A stretch of DNA of 64,000 bases from Amycolatopsis orientalis DSM 40040 = KCTC 9412 (GCF_000478275.1 NZ_ASJB01000083.1:1-64000), one strand, 5' to 3'. Positions 9,106 through 17,818 are shown, numbered from the stretch's first letter. Program-made: numbers and translations. The notes: generated by a model not told the origin, from the letters alone.

Positions 9106-9137
9106 TTGATTCTGGAGCCGGGTCCAGGTTCTACCCT
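9106..9137 (+). promoter_or_regulatory. MerR-type promoter of the metal-responsive regulator gene
   Basis: TTGATT (9106-9111) and TACCCT (9132-9137) are separated by 20 bp containing the dyad CTGGA-N6-TCCAG (9112-9126). The -10 is six bases from ATG 9144, implying a leaderless mRNA and autoregulation. Confidence 0.6.
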
Positions 9138-9143
9138 CGGTAC

Positions 9144-9590
9144 ATGCGAACCGAAGCGACCACGGCGCTGACGATGTCCCAGGTGACTTCGCGTGCCGGA
9201 GTACGACCGGACACCGTGCGCTACTACGAGCGCATCGGCCTGCTGCCCACCCCGGCGCGGACGACCGGGGCGCACCGGCGCTACGACGAGGACGTCATCG
9301 ACAGACTGAGGTTCATCCGCGGCACCCAGCGGCTCGGGCTGACGCTGACGGAGATCGGCGACCTGCTGAGCGTGCGCGACACCGGGGTGTGCCCGTGCGA
9401 ACCCGCCGAAACCATGCTGGAACGCCATCTCGCCGAAATCGACGCCGAGATGGCGCGGCTCGGCGCGCTGCGCGCCGAACTCACTTCCATGCTGTCCGGG
9501 ATGACCGGCGCGAGCTGCGCCGATCCGCTACCCGGCGCGTGGTGCCCACCCGACCGCGAACCCAGGAAGGAGGTGGCTGACCATGCGTAA
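9144..9590 (+). CDS. MerR family regulator, heavy-metal type
   Basis: A 148-residue MerR protein. The winged helix spans about residues 8-75 (TVRYYERIGLLP, AHRRYDEDVID), then comes a CPC pair (GVCPCEPAE, about residue 93), a dimerisation helix, and C-terminal Cys residues in ASCADPL and GAWCPP. CPC plus distal Cys resembles thiol metal coordination in MerR proteins, but the metal is unknown. No metal pump is adjacent. The only gene plausibly downstream is the overlapping 16-codon Cys-rich ORF, then a hairpin terminator. Confidence 0.85.
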   Translation: MRTEATTALTMSQVTSRAGVRPDTVRYYERIGLLPTPARTTGAHRRYDEDVIDRLRFIRGTQRLGLTLTEIGDLLSVRDTGVCPCEPAETMLERHLAEIDAEMARLGALRAELTSMLSGMTGASCADPLPGAWCPPDREPRKEVADHA

Positions 9591-9633
9591 CGACGACTGG
9601 TGCGATTGCGACTGCGGCACCGGCTGCTGCTGA
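9583..9633 (+). CDS. 16-residue Cys-rich peptide overlapping merR
   Basis: The ORF MRNDDWCDCDCGTGCC starts inside the last codons of the metal-type merR gene in another frame. A strong ribosome site (AGGAGG, nine bases before ATG 9583) lies within the merR 3' end. Five of 16 residues are Cys in CxCxC and CC arrangements, as in a metal-chelating peptide. It is followed by a strong hairpin at 9649-9676. No homologue is recognised; translation is inferred only from the ribosome site and context. Confidence 0.5.
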   Translation: MRNDDWCDCDCGTGCC

Positions 9634-9648
9634 CCCGCTTCGGCGGGA

Positions 9649-9676
9649 CCGGCCGGGCTTGACGTCACCCGGCCGG
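9649..9676 (+). terminator. Hairpin terminator after merR and the Cys-rich ORF
   Basis: CCGGCCGGG (9649-9657) pairs perfectly with CCCGGCCGG (9668-9676) around a 10-base loop, 16 bases after the 16-codon ORF. It also lies between convergent genes, so it could serve both strands. Confidence 0.6.
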
Positions 9677-9686
9677 CCATCCGAGG

Positions 9687-10394
9687 TCAGTCCTGCGGCA
9701 GGAGCACCGTCTTGCCGATCCGGTCCTTGCAGACTTCGGCCGAATAGGCCATCAGCCCGCCCGCCTGCGCGTCCCGGAAGAGCCGCTGGATCGGCGAAGC
9801 GCGCAGGAAACCCGATCCACCGCCCGCTTTCAGCGCCAGTTGGGCCACATCACGGGCGATCTCGTTAGCGAGCACCTTCGCCGTCATGGTCGCGGGCAGG
9901 AACTGCGGCGAGTTCTGATCCGCCAGCCACGCCATGTTCCCGGCGTACATACGCGCGGCTTCGAGGCGGGTGTGCACGTCCGCGACTTCGAACTGAAGCC
10001 ATTGCATTTCGGCCAGCGACTGCCCCGTCGCCGGAATTACGCGGCCACGGGAGTGCGTGATCAGGGCGTCCTCCGCCGCGTCCGCTATGCCCAGGGACAG
10101 GAAGGCGAGCCCCGCCCCGATGTGGTTCGGGCGCCGCCCGGCCGACGGCGGGCACCTGCGGTCCTCCCGCAGAACCGTGCCTTCGAACGAGACGAGCTGA
10201 CTTCGGCTGGCGCGCAGTCCCATGGTGTCCCAAATGGGCACGAAGGTCATGGTGTCGTCCGGGGAGACGCCGAAGAAGGTGGGCGCTCCGTCGACGAGTT
10301 CCCGGGCGTGGAAATGATCTCGCCATAAGCCCGGTTGCTGAGGTCCTCGCCACCGAATCGACCGGGTGACGTCGCCCAGTCGCGTGCGAAGCGC
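9687..10394 (-). pseudogene. Acyl-CoA dehydrogenase, N-terminal half missing
   Basis: Only the middle and C-terminal parts of an acyl-CoA dehydrogenase are present. MTFVPIWDTMGLRASRSQ matches the central beta-domain motif, and the helical C-terminal domain runs to the stop. The family is about 380 residues; here only about 230 are homologous and the FAD/substrate N-terminal domain is absent. The open frame upstream runs into a palindrome of the GAAGGCCTCC family (10395-10437) and encodes unrelated residues there. This is therefore a 5'-truncated remnant; a residual product is unlikely to be active. Confidence 0.7.
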
Positions 10395-10437
10395 GAAGGC
10401 CTCCTCGCCACCCCGAGAATGGCGAAGGAGGCCTTTC
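10395..10437. repeat. Family A intergenic palindrome (imperfect copy)
   Basis: GAAGGCCTCCTCGCCA (10395-10410) faces TGGCGAAGGAGGCCTTTC (10420-10437) with two one-base bulges. It shares the GAAGGCCTCC core with the palindromes at 31856-31906 and 63709-63755. It lies just past the stop of the DUF4190-type gene, where it may terminate transcription, and abuts the truncated acyl-CoA dehydrogenase. Confidence 0.65.
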
Positions 10438-10449
10438 ACGGTCCGGCCG

Positions 10450-11052
10450 TCACACTCCGGTGCAGGCGGCCGTGGCGAATTCGCCGGAAGCGGTCTTGGT
10501 CGAAACCACCGCGCCGTCGACGGTGATCTTGCAGCTGACCGAACCGCCGGTCTCGCCCGTGCTGACGGTGAGCGTGCCGCCCTTGTAGACGCCCTTGTTC
10601 TCGACTTCCTTGTGCCACGGCAGCGCCGGAACCGTTTCGGTGACGGGGTTGAGCACCTCTCCGTAGATGACCTCGACGTTCGTGGCGTCCCCGGTGATCT
10701 CGTAGGACACCTTCGCGGTGCGGTTGAGTTCGTTGTTGACCTCGTTCACGGCCGCGTTGAAGACGAAGATCCACACCACGCACACCACGAGCCCGAGTGC
10801 GGACAGCGCGATACCGGTGATGGAGAGCCCCTTGTTGGAGGCTTTCCCGTTCTTGACGCGGACGACTCCGATGATCGAGAAGATCAGGCCGAGGATCACC
10901 AGCGGCCAGGCGATGACGCCGACGAACGGGATCGGGGAGAAGACCAGCCCCACCAGGCCGAGGACGAAGCCCGTGACGCCGATGCCGTTGCGGGGCGGCA
11001 TCGGGGCGGCGGGGGCTTGCGGGGCCGGCGTGTAGGGGGTTTGCTGGGTCAC
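10450..11052 (-). CDS. DUF4190 / MmpS-like membrane protein
   Basis: A 200-residue protein. A Pro/Ala-rich cytoplasmic N-terminus (about 1-30) is followed by two or three membrane segments (about 32-105) of DUF4190 type, and an extracytoplasmic domain (about 115-200) resembling the MmpS beta-sandwich, with Cys in VSCKITVDG and AACTG. The start is GTG 11052 with GGAAAGGA upstream. It probably sits in the membrane with its C-terminus outside; function unknown. Confidence 0.7.
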   Translation of the reverse strand: MTQQTPYTPAPQAPAAPMPPRNGIGVTGFVLGLVGLVFSPIPFVGVIAWPLVILGLIFSIIGVVRVKNGKASNKGLSITGIALSALGLVVCVVWIFVFNAAVNEVNNELNRTAKVSYEITGDATNVEVIYGEVLNPVTETVPALPWHKEVENKGVYKGGTLTVSTGETGGSVSCKITVDGAVVSTKTASGEFATAACTGV

Positions 11053-11225
11053 GGGGTTTTTTCCTTTCCAAAGGGATGAACGACGCGGCATACAACCAGC
11101 GATCGCGGGGCGGCCGCGTCGTCCTCGGCGCTTGAACCCGTTACGACGAAAGTCGTAAATCGCGCTTCTGGAAGGACCTGTTCCGCTGATGCGAAACGCC
11201 TGGCGGGCCTGCGTACGCTCAGCGC

Positions 11226-12425
11226 ATGGGAAGGCGTGTGCTCGGTGTGGTGCTCACCGTGGTGGCGGTCGCGGCATGCGTGATCAGCAGCATCTTCGTC
11301 TTCAGCGCCCAGGGTTATCTCCCGGCGACCAGATCGTTCGACCCGACCTGGTGGTCCGCGCTCGGCTTCTTCACCGGGATCGCGGCGGCGGTCATGCTCT
11401 GCTGGCGGCACAAATGGCCGGAGCTCGTCGTCGCGATCGCCTTGGTGCCACCGCTTTGTTTCCGGTCCGACGCGCTGGCCGCGTTGATCGCCCTCGCCGC
11501 GCTGGCCGCGCGCCGTCGCGACCATCTCCTGTGGACGGGATCCGTACTGGTCTATCTCGCCACGGCGTGGGCGTTGTTCGGTGACGCCAACCGCCATCCG
11601 GACGTGACCGTCGCCGGGCAGATCGTCGGCAAACAGTTCTCCGCGGTGCAGGTGATGGGGACGCTGACGGTCGCCGTCGTGATGACGGCCGTGCCGCTCA
11701 CCGTCGGGGTCGTCCGCGGTATGCAGGACAAGCTCGCGGTCCGCGAGGCCAAGGAAGAAGAACTCCGCGCCGAAATGACCCGTCGCGCGGAACGCACGCG
11801 GATCGCTCGCGAGATGCACGACGTCCTCGGGCACCGGCTTTCCCTGTTGTCACTGCAAGCCGGTGCCCTCGAGGTCACCAAAGGACCGGCGACGTCGGAA
11901 GCGGCGAAGACCGTCCGCACGACCGCACGCCAGTCACTCGAAGATCTGCGGCAGGTCATCGGAGTCCTCCGCGACGGCCAGGGTTTCGCCGGAAACGGCG
12001 AGAACGGCCCCCATCCCGAACCGCCGCAGCCGACGCTGGCGGACATCCCCGAACTGGTCGCCAACGCCCGCCGGTCGGGGCTGGGGGTCAACGTGACGAT
12101 CCTGCTGGACGACGCGGGCGGAGCGCCGGCGTTGCTCGGCTCGACCGCGTACCGGATCGTCCAGGAAGCGATGACCAACATCCTGAAGCACGCGCCTGGC
12201 GCCGCGGCCGAGATTTCGGTTCGCGGCGGGCCGGGGAACGGGCTCGTCGTCGAAGTCGTCAATCCGCTGCCCGCGACGGTCACCGCGGGGAAACCACCGG
12301 GCGCGGGCACCGGACTGACCGGGATCGGCGAACGCGTCAGCCTGATCGGCGGAAACGTCAGCGCCGGCCCCACCGAGGAGCGCACGTTCGCCGTCCGGGC
12401 TTGGCTGCCATGGGGACACCACTAA
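11226..12425 (+). CDS. Sensor histidine kinase (NarL/DesK type)
   Basis: A 399-residue two-component kinase. Roughly five hydrophobic segments (about residues 5-175) form the sensor, then a HisKA_3 dimerisation domain with phospho-acceptor His in REMHDVLGHRLSLLSL, and a short HATPase with the N-box in EAMTNILKHAPG and GTGLTGIGERV. It pairs with the LuxR-type regulator that starts 9 bp downstream. The signal is unknown; a multi-pass sensor with no large outer loop suggests a membrane-stress or lipophilic cue. Confidence 0.9.
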   Translation: MGRRVLGVVLTVVAVAACVISSIFVFSAQGYLPATRSFDPTWWSALGFFTGIAAAVMLCWRHKWPELVVAIALVPPLCFRSDALAALIALAALAARRRDHLLWTGSVLVYLATAWALFGDANRHPDVTVAGQIVGKQFSAVQVMGTLTVAVVMTAVPLTVGVVRGMQDKLAVREAKEEELRAEMTRRAERTRIAREMHDVLGHRLSLLSLQAGALEVTKGPATSEAAKTVRTTARQSLEDLRQVIGVLRDGQGFAGNGENGPHPEPPQPTLADIPELVANARRSGLGVNVTILLDDAGGAPALLGSTAYRIVQEAMTNILKHAPGAAAEISVRGGPGNGLVVEVVNPLPATVTAGKPPGAGTGLTGIGERVSLIGGNVSAGPTEERTFAVRAWLPWGHH

Positions 12426-12434
12426 CCTGACCGG

Positions 12435-13103
12435 GTGAACCAGCGCCCACTGCGAGTGCTGCTCGTCGATGACGACCCCCTCGTGCGAACCGGCTTGTCG
12501 ATGATCCTGTCCAGCACGGACGACATCCGGGTCGTCGCGGAAGCGGGCGACGGGGACGAGGCCGTGCCGAAGGTGACCATGCACGCCCCCGACGTCGTCC
12601 TGATGGACATCAGGATGCGCCGGATGAACGGGCTCGCCGCGACCGCCGCCGTCACCGCGCTGGCCAATCCGCCGAAGGTCCTCGTACTGACCACCTACGA
12701 TCTCGACGAATACGTCTTCGACGCGCTCGGCGCGGGCGCCTCCGGGTTCCTGCTGAAGGAGGGCTCGCCGCAGGAGATCATCGACGCGGTACGCGTGGTC
12801 GCGGCGGGTGAGGCGATGTTGTCGCCGCGGACGACGCGGAAACTCATCGGCCACTTCGTCGAGACCAGGATGAGCCCGCGACGACACCGCGCGCAGGCCG
12901 GGCTGGCCACGTTGACCGAACGCGAACGGGAGATCGTCACCGCCGTCGCGCGGGGCGGGACCAACGCCGAGATCGGCGCGGAACTGCATCTGAGCGAAGC
13001 GACGGTGAAGACCCACATCACCCGGATCTTCGCGAAACTCGACGCGACCAACCGGGTCCAGCTGACGATTTTCGCCTACGAAGCCGGGCTTGTCGCGCCC
13101 TGA
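12435..13103 (+). CDS. LuxR/NarL family response regulator
   Basis: A 222-residue partner of the upstream kinase. The receiver domain has acidic DDD (about residues 10-12), phospho-Asp in VVLMDIRMRR and Lys in LLKEGSPQE. The C-terminal LuxR helix-turn-helix (LTEREREIVTAVARGGTNAE onward, about 160-215) binds DNA. GTG start, 9 bp after the kinase stop. Its 3' end overlaps the convergent membrane-protein gene by 28 bp. Confidence 0.92.
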   Translation: MNQRPLRVLLVDDDPLVRTGLSMILSSTDDIRVVAEAGDGDEAVPKVTMHAPDVVLMDIRMRRMNGLAATAAVTALANPPKVLVLTTYDLDEYVFDALGAGASGFLLKEGSPQEIIDAVRVVAAGEAMLSPRTTRKLIGHFVETRMSPRRHRAQAGLATLTEREREIVTAVARGGTNAEIGAELHLSEATVKTHITRIFAKLDATNRVQLTIFAYEAGLVAP

Positions 13104-13654
13104 CGATCCGCGGCGAGCAGCCCGGCGGCGACGGTCGCCCAAAGCACCACCGCGCCACCGAAGCCTGGCACGAGCTGCCACGCGGCCGTCCAGCCCACGA
13201 TCGCGAGCACGACGGCCAGCACGGCGACGGCGCACAACAGGGCGCTCAGCACCAGGAAACGCCGTGAGCCGAACAACTTCGCGAACGGTAAGAAGTGCAG
13301 GCCGACCACGAACAGCACCCACGCGGGCACGGCTTCCGGGACTTCGAAAACCGCCGAGAGCACCCGTGCCCCGGCGAAGATCCCCACCAGCATCAGCAGC
13401 ACGGCGATGCCGTACTTCTTGCCGAACGGGCTGTTCTCCCGGCCTCCGCCCGCGGGCAGCCCGGCACCCCTGCGGGCGGTCAGGGCGATCCAGCCCGCCA
13501 ATGCCAGCACCGCGGCGACACCCACGAAGACCAGCGGCGTCGATCCGGCGGAGGAGGCTCCGAAGAACCACCACCCGGCACCGAATCCCACCCCGATCGC
13601 GGAACTGATCAGCAAGGTGATCAGATGTCCTTTGGTGAATTGTCCGTCCGTCAT
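13076..13654 (-). CDS. Multi-pass membrane protein, unknown function
   Basis: A 192-residue hydrophobic protein with about six predicted membrane segments (for example LITLLISSAIGVGFGAGWWF near the N-terminus). No motif identifies a transporter or enzyme. It converges on the two-component operon with a 28-bp overlap, so the two could interfere by antisense transcription. An ATG with several upstream GGAGGAGG-like purine stretches supports the start. Confidence 0.7.
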   Translation of the reverse strand: MTDGQFTKGHLITLLISSAIGVGFGAGWWFFGASSAGSTPLVFVGVAAVLALAGWIALTARRGAGLPAGGGRENSPFGKKYGIAVLLMLVGIFAGARVLSAVFEVPEAVPAWVLFVVGLHFLPFAKLFGSRRFLVLSALLCAVAVLAVVLAIVGWTAAWQLVPGFGGAVVLWATVAAGLLAADRQGATSPAS

Positions 13655-13712
13655 CGCTTCCGGGTCTCCTCCTCCCCCCCCCGGCGGAACAATACTTGGG
13701 CGGACGACGGTG

Positions 13713-14558
13713 TCAGGCGAGTCCCGCGAGAATGTCCGCGACCTCCTGTGGCCGGACCAAGAACCCGACGTGGCTGCTCTCGACCGAGTGCACGTCGGTG
13801 GGGTTGTCCGGGGTGAGGGCGTCCGCCTCCTTGATGAAACGATCCTGCAGCGCGATCGGCATCGACCGGTCCTCGGTCAGCCTGATGTAGGTGCGCGGGA
13901 TCCGGCCCCACGTGGCGGCGTCAGCGCGTTCACTACCGACATCGAGACTCTCGTCCGGCTCGAGGGTGTTGAGGTAGGCGAAGAACTCCTGCTCAGTACC
14001 GTCTTCGAGCATCGCGGTCTTCAACGCGGTCAGCAGCTCCGGGTCGGCGGTGCGCCAGTTCATCCGGAGCGCACCGAGCGCCGCGGGATCGGCGACGACG
14101 ACCCCGCCGACGTCGTTGAGCGCGCTGCCCGCGTACTCGGGCCCCTGCATGTATTCGCCGATGGTCGCGGCGGCGCAGCACCACGCGGAGATGTAGACGA
14201 TCCGGTCGATCAGTTCCGGGACAGCGTTGCCGACCCCGGTGAGCGTGGCCCCGCCACGACTGTGCCCGACCAGGATGACCGGCCCGTGCTCCGCGACCCT
14301 GCGCACGACCTCCACCACATGCTCGACGGCCGCGGCGTGCGTGGCCCCAGCCAGCTTGGAAGGCGCTGTGGCCAGCGCTTCGAGATTCTGGGGCGCCTGG
14401 TAGGCCGCCGGGAAACCGGCGGCGAAGCCATGCCCCGGCAGGTCGACGGCCAGGGTGCGGTGCCCGAGCAGGGCGAGTTCGCGCTGCAGCGGACCCCAGG
14501 TGAACGAGTTGCTGTTCGAGCCGTGTACGAGAAGGTAGGTCGGAGTCACGGTCCACAT
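13713..14558 (-). CDS. Alpha/beta hydrolase
   Basis: A 281-residue alpha/beta hydrolase with the oxyanion HG (LLVHGSNSN), nucleophile elbow VGHSRGGAT (Ser about residue 99), and catalytic His in ESSHVGFLVRP near the C-terminus. It is cytoplasmic, with no signal peptide. It resembles the esterase/salicylate-esterase-like group; the substrate is unknown. Nothing recognisable lies in the 250 bp between its start and the next gene except a short GCCCCG/CGGGGC hairpin (14576-14596). Confidence 0.83.
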   Translation of the reverse strand: MWTVTPTYLLVHGSNSNSFTWGPLQRELALLGHRTLAVDLPGHGFAAGFPAAYQAPQNLEALATAPSKLAGATHAAAVEHVVEVVRRVAEHGPVILVGHSRGGATLTGVGNAVPELIDRIVYISAWCCAAATIGEYMQGPEYAGSALNDVGGVVVADPAALGALRMNWRTADPELLTALKTAMLEDGTEQEFFAYLNTLEPDESLDVGSERADAATWGRIPRTYIRLTEDRSMPIALQDRFIKEADALTPDNPTDVHSVESSHVGFLVRPQEVADILAGLA

Positions 14559-14808
14559 TCTGGCATCGCGACTTTGCCCCGAGGATCACGCGGGGCAGCT
14601 CATGGTTGCAAGCCGGATCGTCACGTTCCGAGGATCGCTCGTCCGGCCTTGCCGGCAGAACACCCGATGACATCCGATATCGGCGTCGAGTGACGAGATG
14701 TAACGCGAGGGCCACCGTCTACGACCTAGGTCCAGCAGCACAGCGAAACCACTGGGGAAGGTGCGGCCACCACGCACCTGGGAAACGTTCCGCATGGAGG
14801 ACATCACT

Positions 14809-16002
14809 ATGGAGATCGCAGAGCGCGCACAGGCTCTGGCTCTGAAAATCCGGAAGCACAAGGCCGACATCCAGACGGAAGAAGCCACCAAGAACGCTTT
14901 CGTGATGCCCTTCATCAGCACGGTACTGGGGTACGACGTCTTCAACCCCGCCGAAGTCATCCCCGAATTCACAGCTGACGTCGGCACCAAAAAGGGCGAG
15001 AAGATCGACTATGCCATCGTGCACGACGGACAGGTGCAGGTACTGGTCGAAGCCAAGAAGGTCAACGATCCGCTTCGCATCGAGCACGCATCCCAGCTTT
15101 TCCGGTACTTCGCTGTAACCAATGCGAGGATCGCCATCCTCACGAACGGCGAGACTTACCAGTTCTACACCGATCTGGACGCGCCGAACCGGATGGACGC
15201 GAAGCCTTTTCTGGTCCTGGATTTTTCGGACATAGACGACACTCTCATTCCCGAGCTCGCGAAGTTGAGCAAAGAGTCCTTCAACTTGGACTCGGTCATC
15301 AACGCCGCCGAGGAACTCAAGTACATCGGTCAGATCAAACGGATCCTCGCGACCCAGTTCAAGACGCCCGAGGACGAGTGGGTGAAGTTTCTCGCCGGCC
15401 GCGTCTACGAAGGGTCCTTCACCCAACGGGTTCGCGACCAGTTCGCTCCGCTTGTCGACAAGGCGGCACGCCAGTTCCTCAACGAACAGGTCAACGACCG
15501 CTTGAAGAACGCACTGGGCGGACCCGACTCCTTCGTCAGCGTTTCCGCTGGTGCGCCTGAACTTTCCGGGCAAGGTAGTCCTGCCGAGAACTCCTCCGCG
15601 GCTCCCTCGGAAGCGAGACCACATGACGGCAACGGGGACGTGGTCACGACTGAAGAGGAACTCGAGGGGTACCGGATCGTCCGTGCCATCGTCTGCGGAG
15701 AGGTCCCGGCAGCGAGAATCGTCGCACGTGACACGAAGACCTATTTCGGTGTGCTGCTTGACGACAACAATCGCAAGCCCATCGCCCGCCTGTGGTTCAA
15801 CCGTTCGAAGAAGTACCTCGGCATCTTCGACGAGAACAAGGTCGAGACACGTATCCCCATCGCGACAGTCGAGGAGATCTACCAGCACGCCGACCATCTC
15901 CGGAAGACCGTGGCTCGATACAACTATCCTGTGGCCTCCGGCTCCAAAGCGGTCGAAGACACCGGGGCGAACGTCGTAGATTCGTCACTCAGTCCGCGAT
16001 GA
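14809..16002 (+). CDS. Solitary HsdR_N-type PD-(D/E)xK nuclease
   Basis: A 397-residue protein whose first about 160 residues match the type I restriction R-subunit N-terminal nuclease: KIDYAIVHDG then VQVLVEAKK gives the D...ExK active site. A helical middle and a C-terminal domain (about 280-370) without helicase motifs follow. The start is ATG 14809, with GGAGG at 14796-14800; an upstream ATG at 14794 overlaps that ribosome site. No methylase or specificity subunit is adjacent. Such stand-alone proteins are often named restriction endonuclease-like, but a defence role is an inference. Confidence 0.78.
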   Translation: MEIAERAQALALKIRKHKADIQTEEATKNAFVMPFISTVLGYDVFNPAEVIPEFTADVGTKKGEKIDYAIVHDGQVQVLVEAKKVNDPLRIEHASQLFRYFAVTNARIAILTNGETYQFYTDLDAPNRMDAKPFLVLDFSDIDDTLIPELAKLSKESFNLDSVINAAEELKYIGQIKRILATQFKTPEDEWVKFLAGRVYEGSFTQRVRDQFAPLVDKAARQFLNEQVNDRLKNALGGPDSFVSVSAGAPELSGQGSPAENSSAAPSEARPHDGNGDVVTTEEELEGYRIVRAIVCGEVPAARIVARDTKTYFGVLLDDNNRKPIARLWFNRSKKYLGIFDENKVETRIPIATVEEIYQHADHLRKTVARYNYPVASGSKAVEDTGANVVDSSLSPR

Positions 16003-16504
16003 ACACCTGCCCCGCCCCGTCGAACCGGTAACCGACCCCGCGCACGGTCGCGATGGGTGCCAGCACGGGTTCGAGTTTCCCGCGGATCTTGCGGACGTGG
16101 ACGTCCACGGTCCGCCCGTTACCGCCGGACAGCCCCCACACCTGCGCCATCAGCGTGAGGCGGTCGAAGACGCGGTCCGGATTCCGGCTCAGGAACAGCA
16201 GGAGATCGAACTCCAGCTTGGTGAACTCCAGCACCTCGCCGCACAGCAGCACTCGTCGCGAGTCCGGCTCGATGCGCAGCGGTGGCGCGGACTCGCCGAA
16301 GCGTCGCCGTCGTCCGGCGAGTTCGATGACCTGCCCGGAATCCGCCTGGACGGTCCGTGTCGTCAGGGTCACCCCGACAGTGTCCTCAAAGGACTCAAGC
16401 AGGCGCGCGGCGATCGCGGCGGCATGCTCCGAGTCGGTGCTCACCCGCAGCGCCAACGTCAGTTCGACGGTCGGCTTCCCGGTCGCCACGGCCGGCTGCG
16501 TCAT
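15989..16504 (-). CDS. Winged-helix (OmpR/PhoB-type) DNA-binding protein without receiver
   Basis: A 171-residue protein. Its C-terminal about 95 residues are a trans_reg_C winged helix (LEFTKLEFDLLLFLSRNPD, RTVDVHVRKIRGKLE, GVGYRF). The N-terminal about 70 residues are not a response-regulator receiver, having no phospho-Asp set, and are unrecognised. Its ATG (16502-16504) sits just after the TGA of the sulfite-oxidase-like gene, so the two are translationally coupled. It may regulate the enzyme or sense through the N-terminal domain. The 3' end overlaps the HsdR_N-type gene by 14 bp. Confidence 0.8.
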   Translation of the reverse strand: MTQPAVATGKPTVELTLALRVSTDSEHAAAIAARLLESFEDTVGVTLTTRTVQADSGQVIELAGRRRRFGESAPPLRIEPDSRRVLLCGEVLEFTKLEFDLLLFLSRNPDRVFDRLTLMAQVWGLSGGNGRTVDVHVRKIRGKLEPVLAPIATVRGVGYRFDGAGQVFIAD

Positions 16505-16505
16505 C

Positions 16506-17681
16506 TCACACCACCCGGACCGGATGCCGGACGACCGCGTCGAAAAGGTAGCCCTGCGTGTTGTGCGGAGTGACGTCCGGCTGGGTGACGCCGGAGATGT
16601 CCGCGGCCCGTGCCCGCAGGGTGTGCGCGCCGGAAACCCTGGGGCGCCAAGGGATTTCCCAGCCTTGCCAGCCACGATCCGCCGCCGCGCCGACGAACCT
16701 CGCCTGCCGCCAGCCCTTGCCCGTGTCGACTTCGACTCGCCGGATCCGGCCGTTGCCCGACCACGACCTGCCGCGCAGCACCTGCCTGTCGCCGACCCCG
16801 AATTCGGCGTTCCACGGCAGTTCGAACGCGCTCTTGACCGCCTGCCGGGTCACGACCGTTCCCTCCGCCGGATAGTCCGGTCCGAGCAGCCGGTAATACT
16901 GAGTGTTCCAAGGCGACAGCAAGGGCGTTTCCGAGACTTCGACGCGTCCCAGCCATTTGATCGACGAGATCCCGGCCCACGAGGGCACGACGAGCCGGAC
17001 CGGATGACCGTGGTCCGGCGGCAGCGGCTGCCCGTTCATCTCGTAGGCCAGCAAAACGTCCTGCAGCGCCTTCGCGACCGGCAGCGGGCGGCGGACCTTG
17101 CCCAGGTTGACCCCGCCGGTCACATAGTCGGCGTCCAGTCCTTCCGGCAGGACGTCCACCGCGTGCCGCGTCAGCCCCGCCTTGGCCAGCACCGTGGCGA
17201 GCCGGACGCCGCGCCAGCGTGCGACTCCGATCGCGCCGAGCTTCCATGGCGTGCCGGACACCGCCTGTCCTTGCTGGCCGGTGAAGAAACTCCGGCCGTT
17301 GCCCGCGCATTCGATGGCGCAGGTGATCGTCTCCGAAGGCAACCGGAGCAAGTCGGCGTAGGTGAACTCGACCGGCCGGTCCGCGGTCGGCGCTCCGCGC
17401 AATCCGGTGCCGAAAAGCTTCAGCCGCCACGAAACGGCGTCGATCAGCGGGGTCGAAGTGTGGTTACGGACGAAGAACCTGTCGACCGGCGTCAGGTAAC
17501 CCTGCCCGCTCAACGCCTCCCACCGCGTCTCCGCGTTCGTGCCGTAGACCTCGAAGATCTCCGGCGGCAAGGGCTTCACGATCGGCGCGGCCGCCGACGC
17601 CGTCCCGGCCGGGAACGTCCCGAACGCCGTCAGCGCGAGTCCGCCACCGGCCGCCAGCCGGAGCATCCTGCGTCGCGGCAT
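16506..17681 (-). CDS. Tat-exported sulfite-oxidase-like molybdopterin oxidoreductase
   Basis: A 391-residue molybdoenzyme of the sulfite oxidase/MsrP-like family. A twin-Arg signal (PRRRMLRLAAGG) and AGTASAA cleavage region precede the Mo-pterin domain, with the Mo-ligand Cys in CAIECAGNGRSFF, then the dimerisation domain (about 290-390). The start is ATG 17681, set by GAGGTG; open frame further upstream reaches into the attachment site and is spurious. No heme subunit is adjacent. Substrate uncertain, acts outside the membrane. Confidence 0.85.
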   Translation of the reverse strand: MPRRRMLRLAAGGGLALTAFGTFPAGTASAAAPIVKPLPPEIFEVYGTNAETRWEALSGQGYLTPVDRFFVRNHTSTPLIDAVSWRLKLFGTGLRGAPTADRPVEFTYADLLRLPSETITCAIECAGNGRSFFTGQQGQAVSGTPWKLGAIGVARWRGVRLATVLAKAGLTRHAVDVLPEGLDADYVTGGVNLGKVRRPLPVAKALQDVLLAYEMNGQPLPPDHGHPVRLVVPSWAGISSIKWLGRVEVSETPLLSPWNTQYYRLLGPDYPAEGTVVTRQAVKSAFELPWNAEFGVGDRQVLRGRSWSGNGRIRRVEVDTGKGWRQARFVGAAADRGWQGWEIPWRPRVSGAHTLRARAADISGVTQPDVTPHNTQGYLFDAVVRHPVRVV

Positions 17682-17818
17682 CCCGTCACCTCGCGCCTGT
17701 CCCGTGCGCCGCGCGCGGTCGTGGGTCGCTTCGTCGGTCTGGCCGGTTCCGGTCATGCGGGCCATTGTCGGCAGCGGCCGTCCGCGCGGACCAGCACGTC
17801 CACAGAGCGGAACTGCTT

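Noticed and set aside
14576..14596. Hairpin GCCCCG/CGGGGC
   Set aside because: Six-bp stem upstream of both neighbouring genes, not placed as a terminator; common by chance at this GC content.
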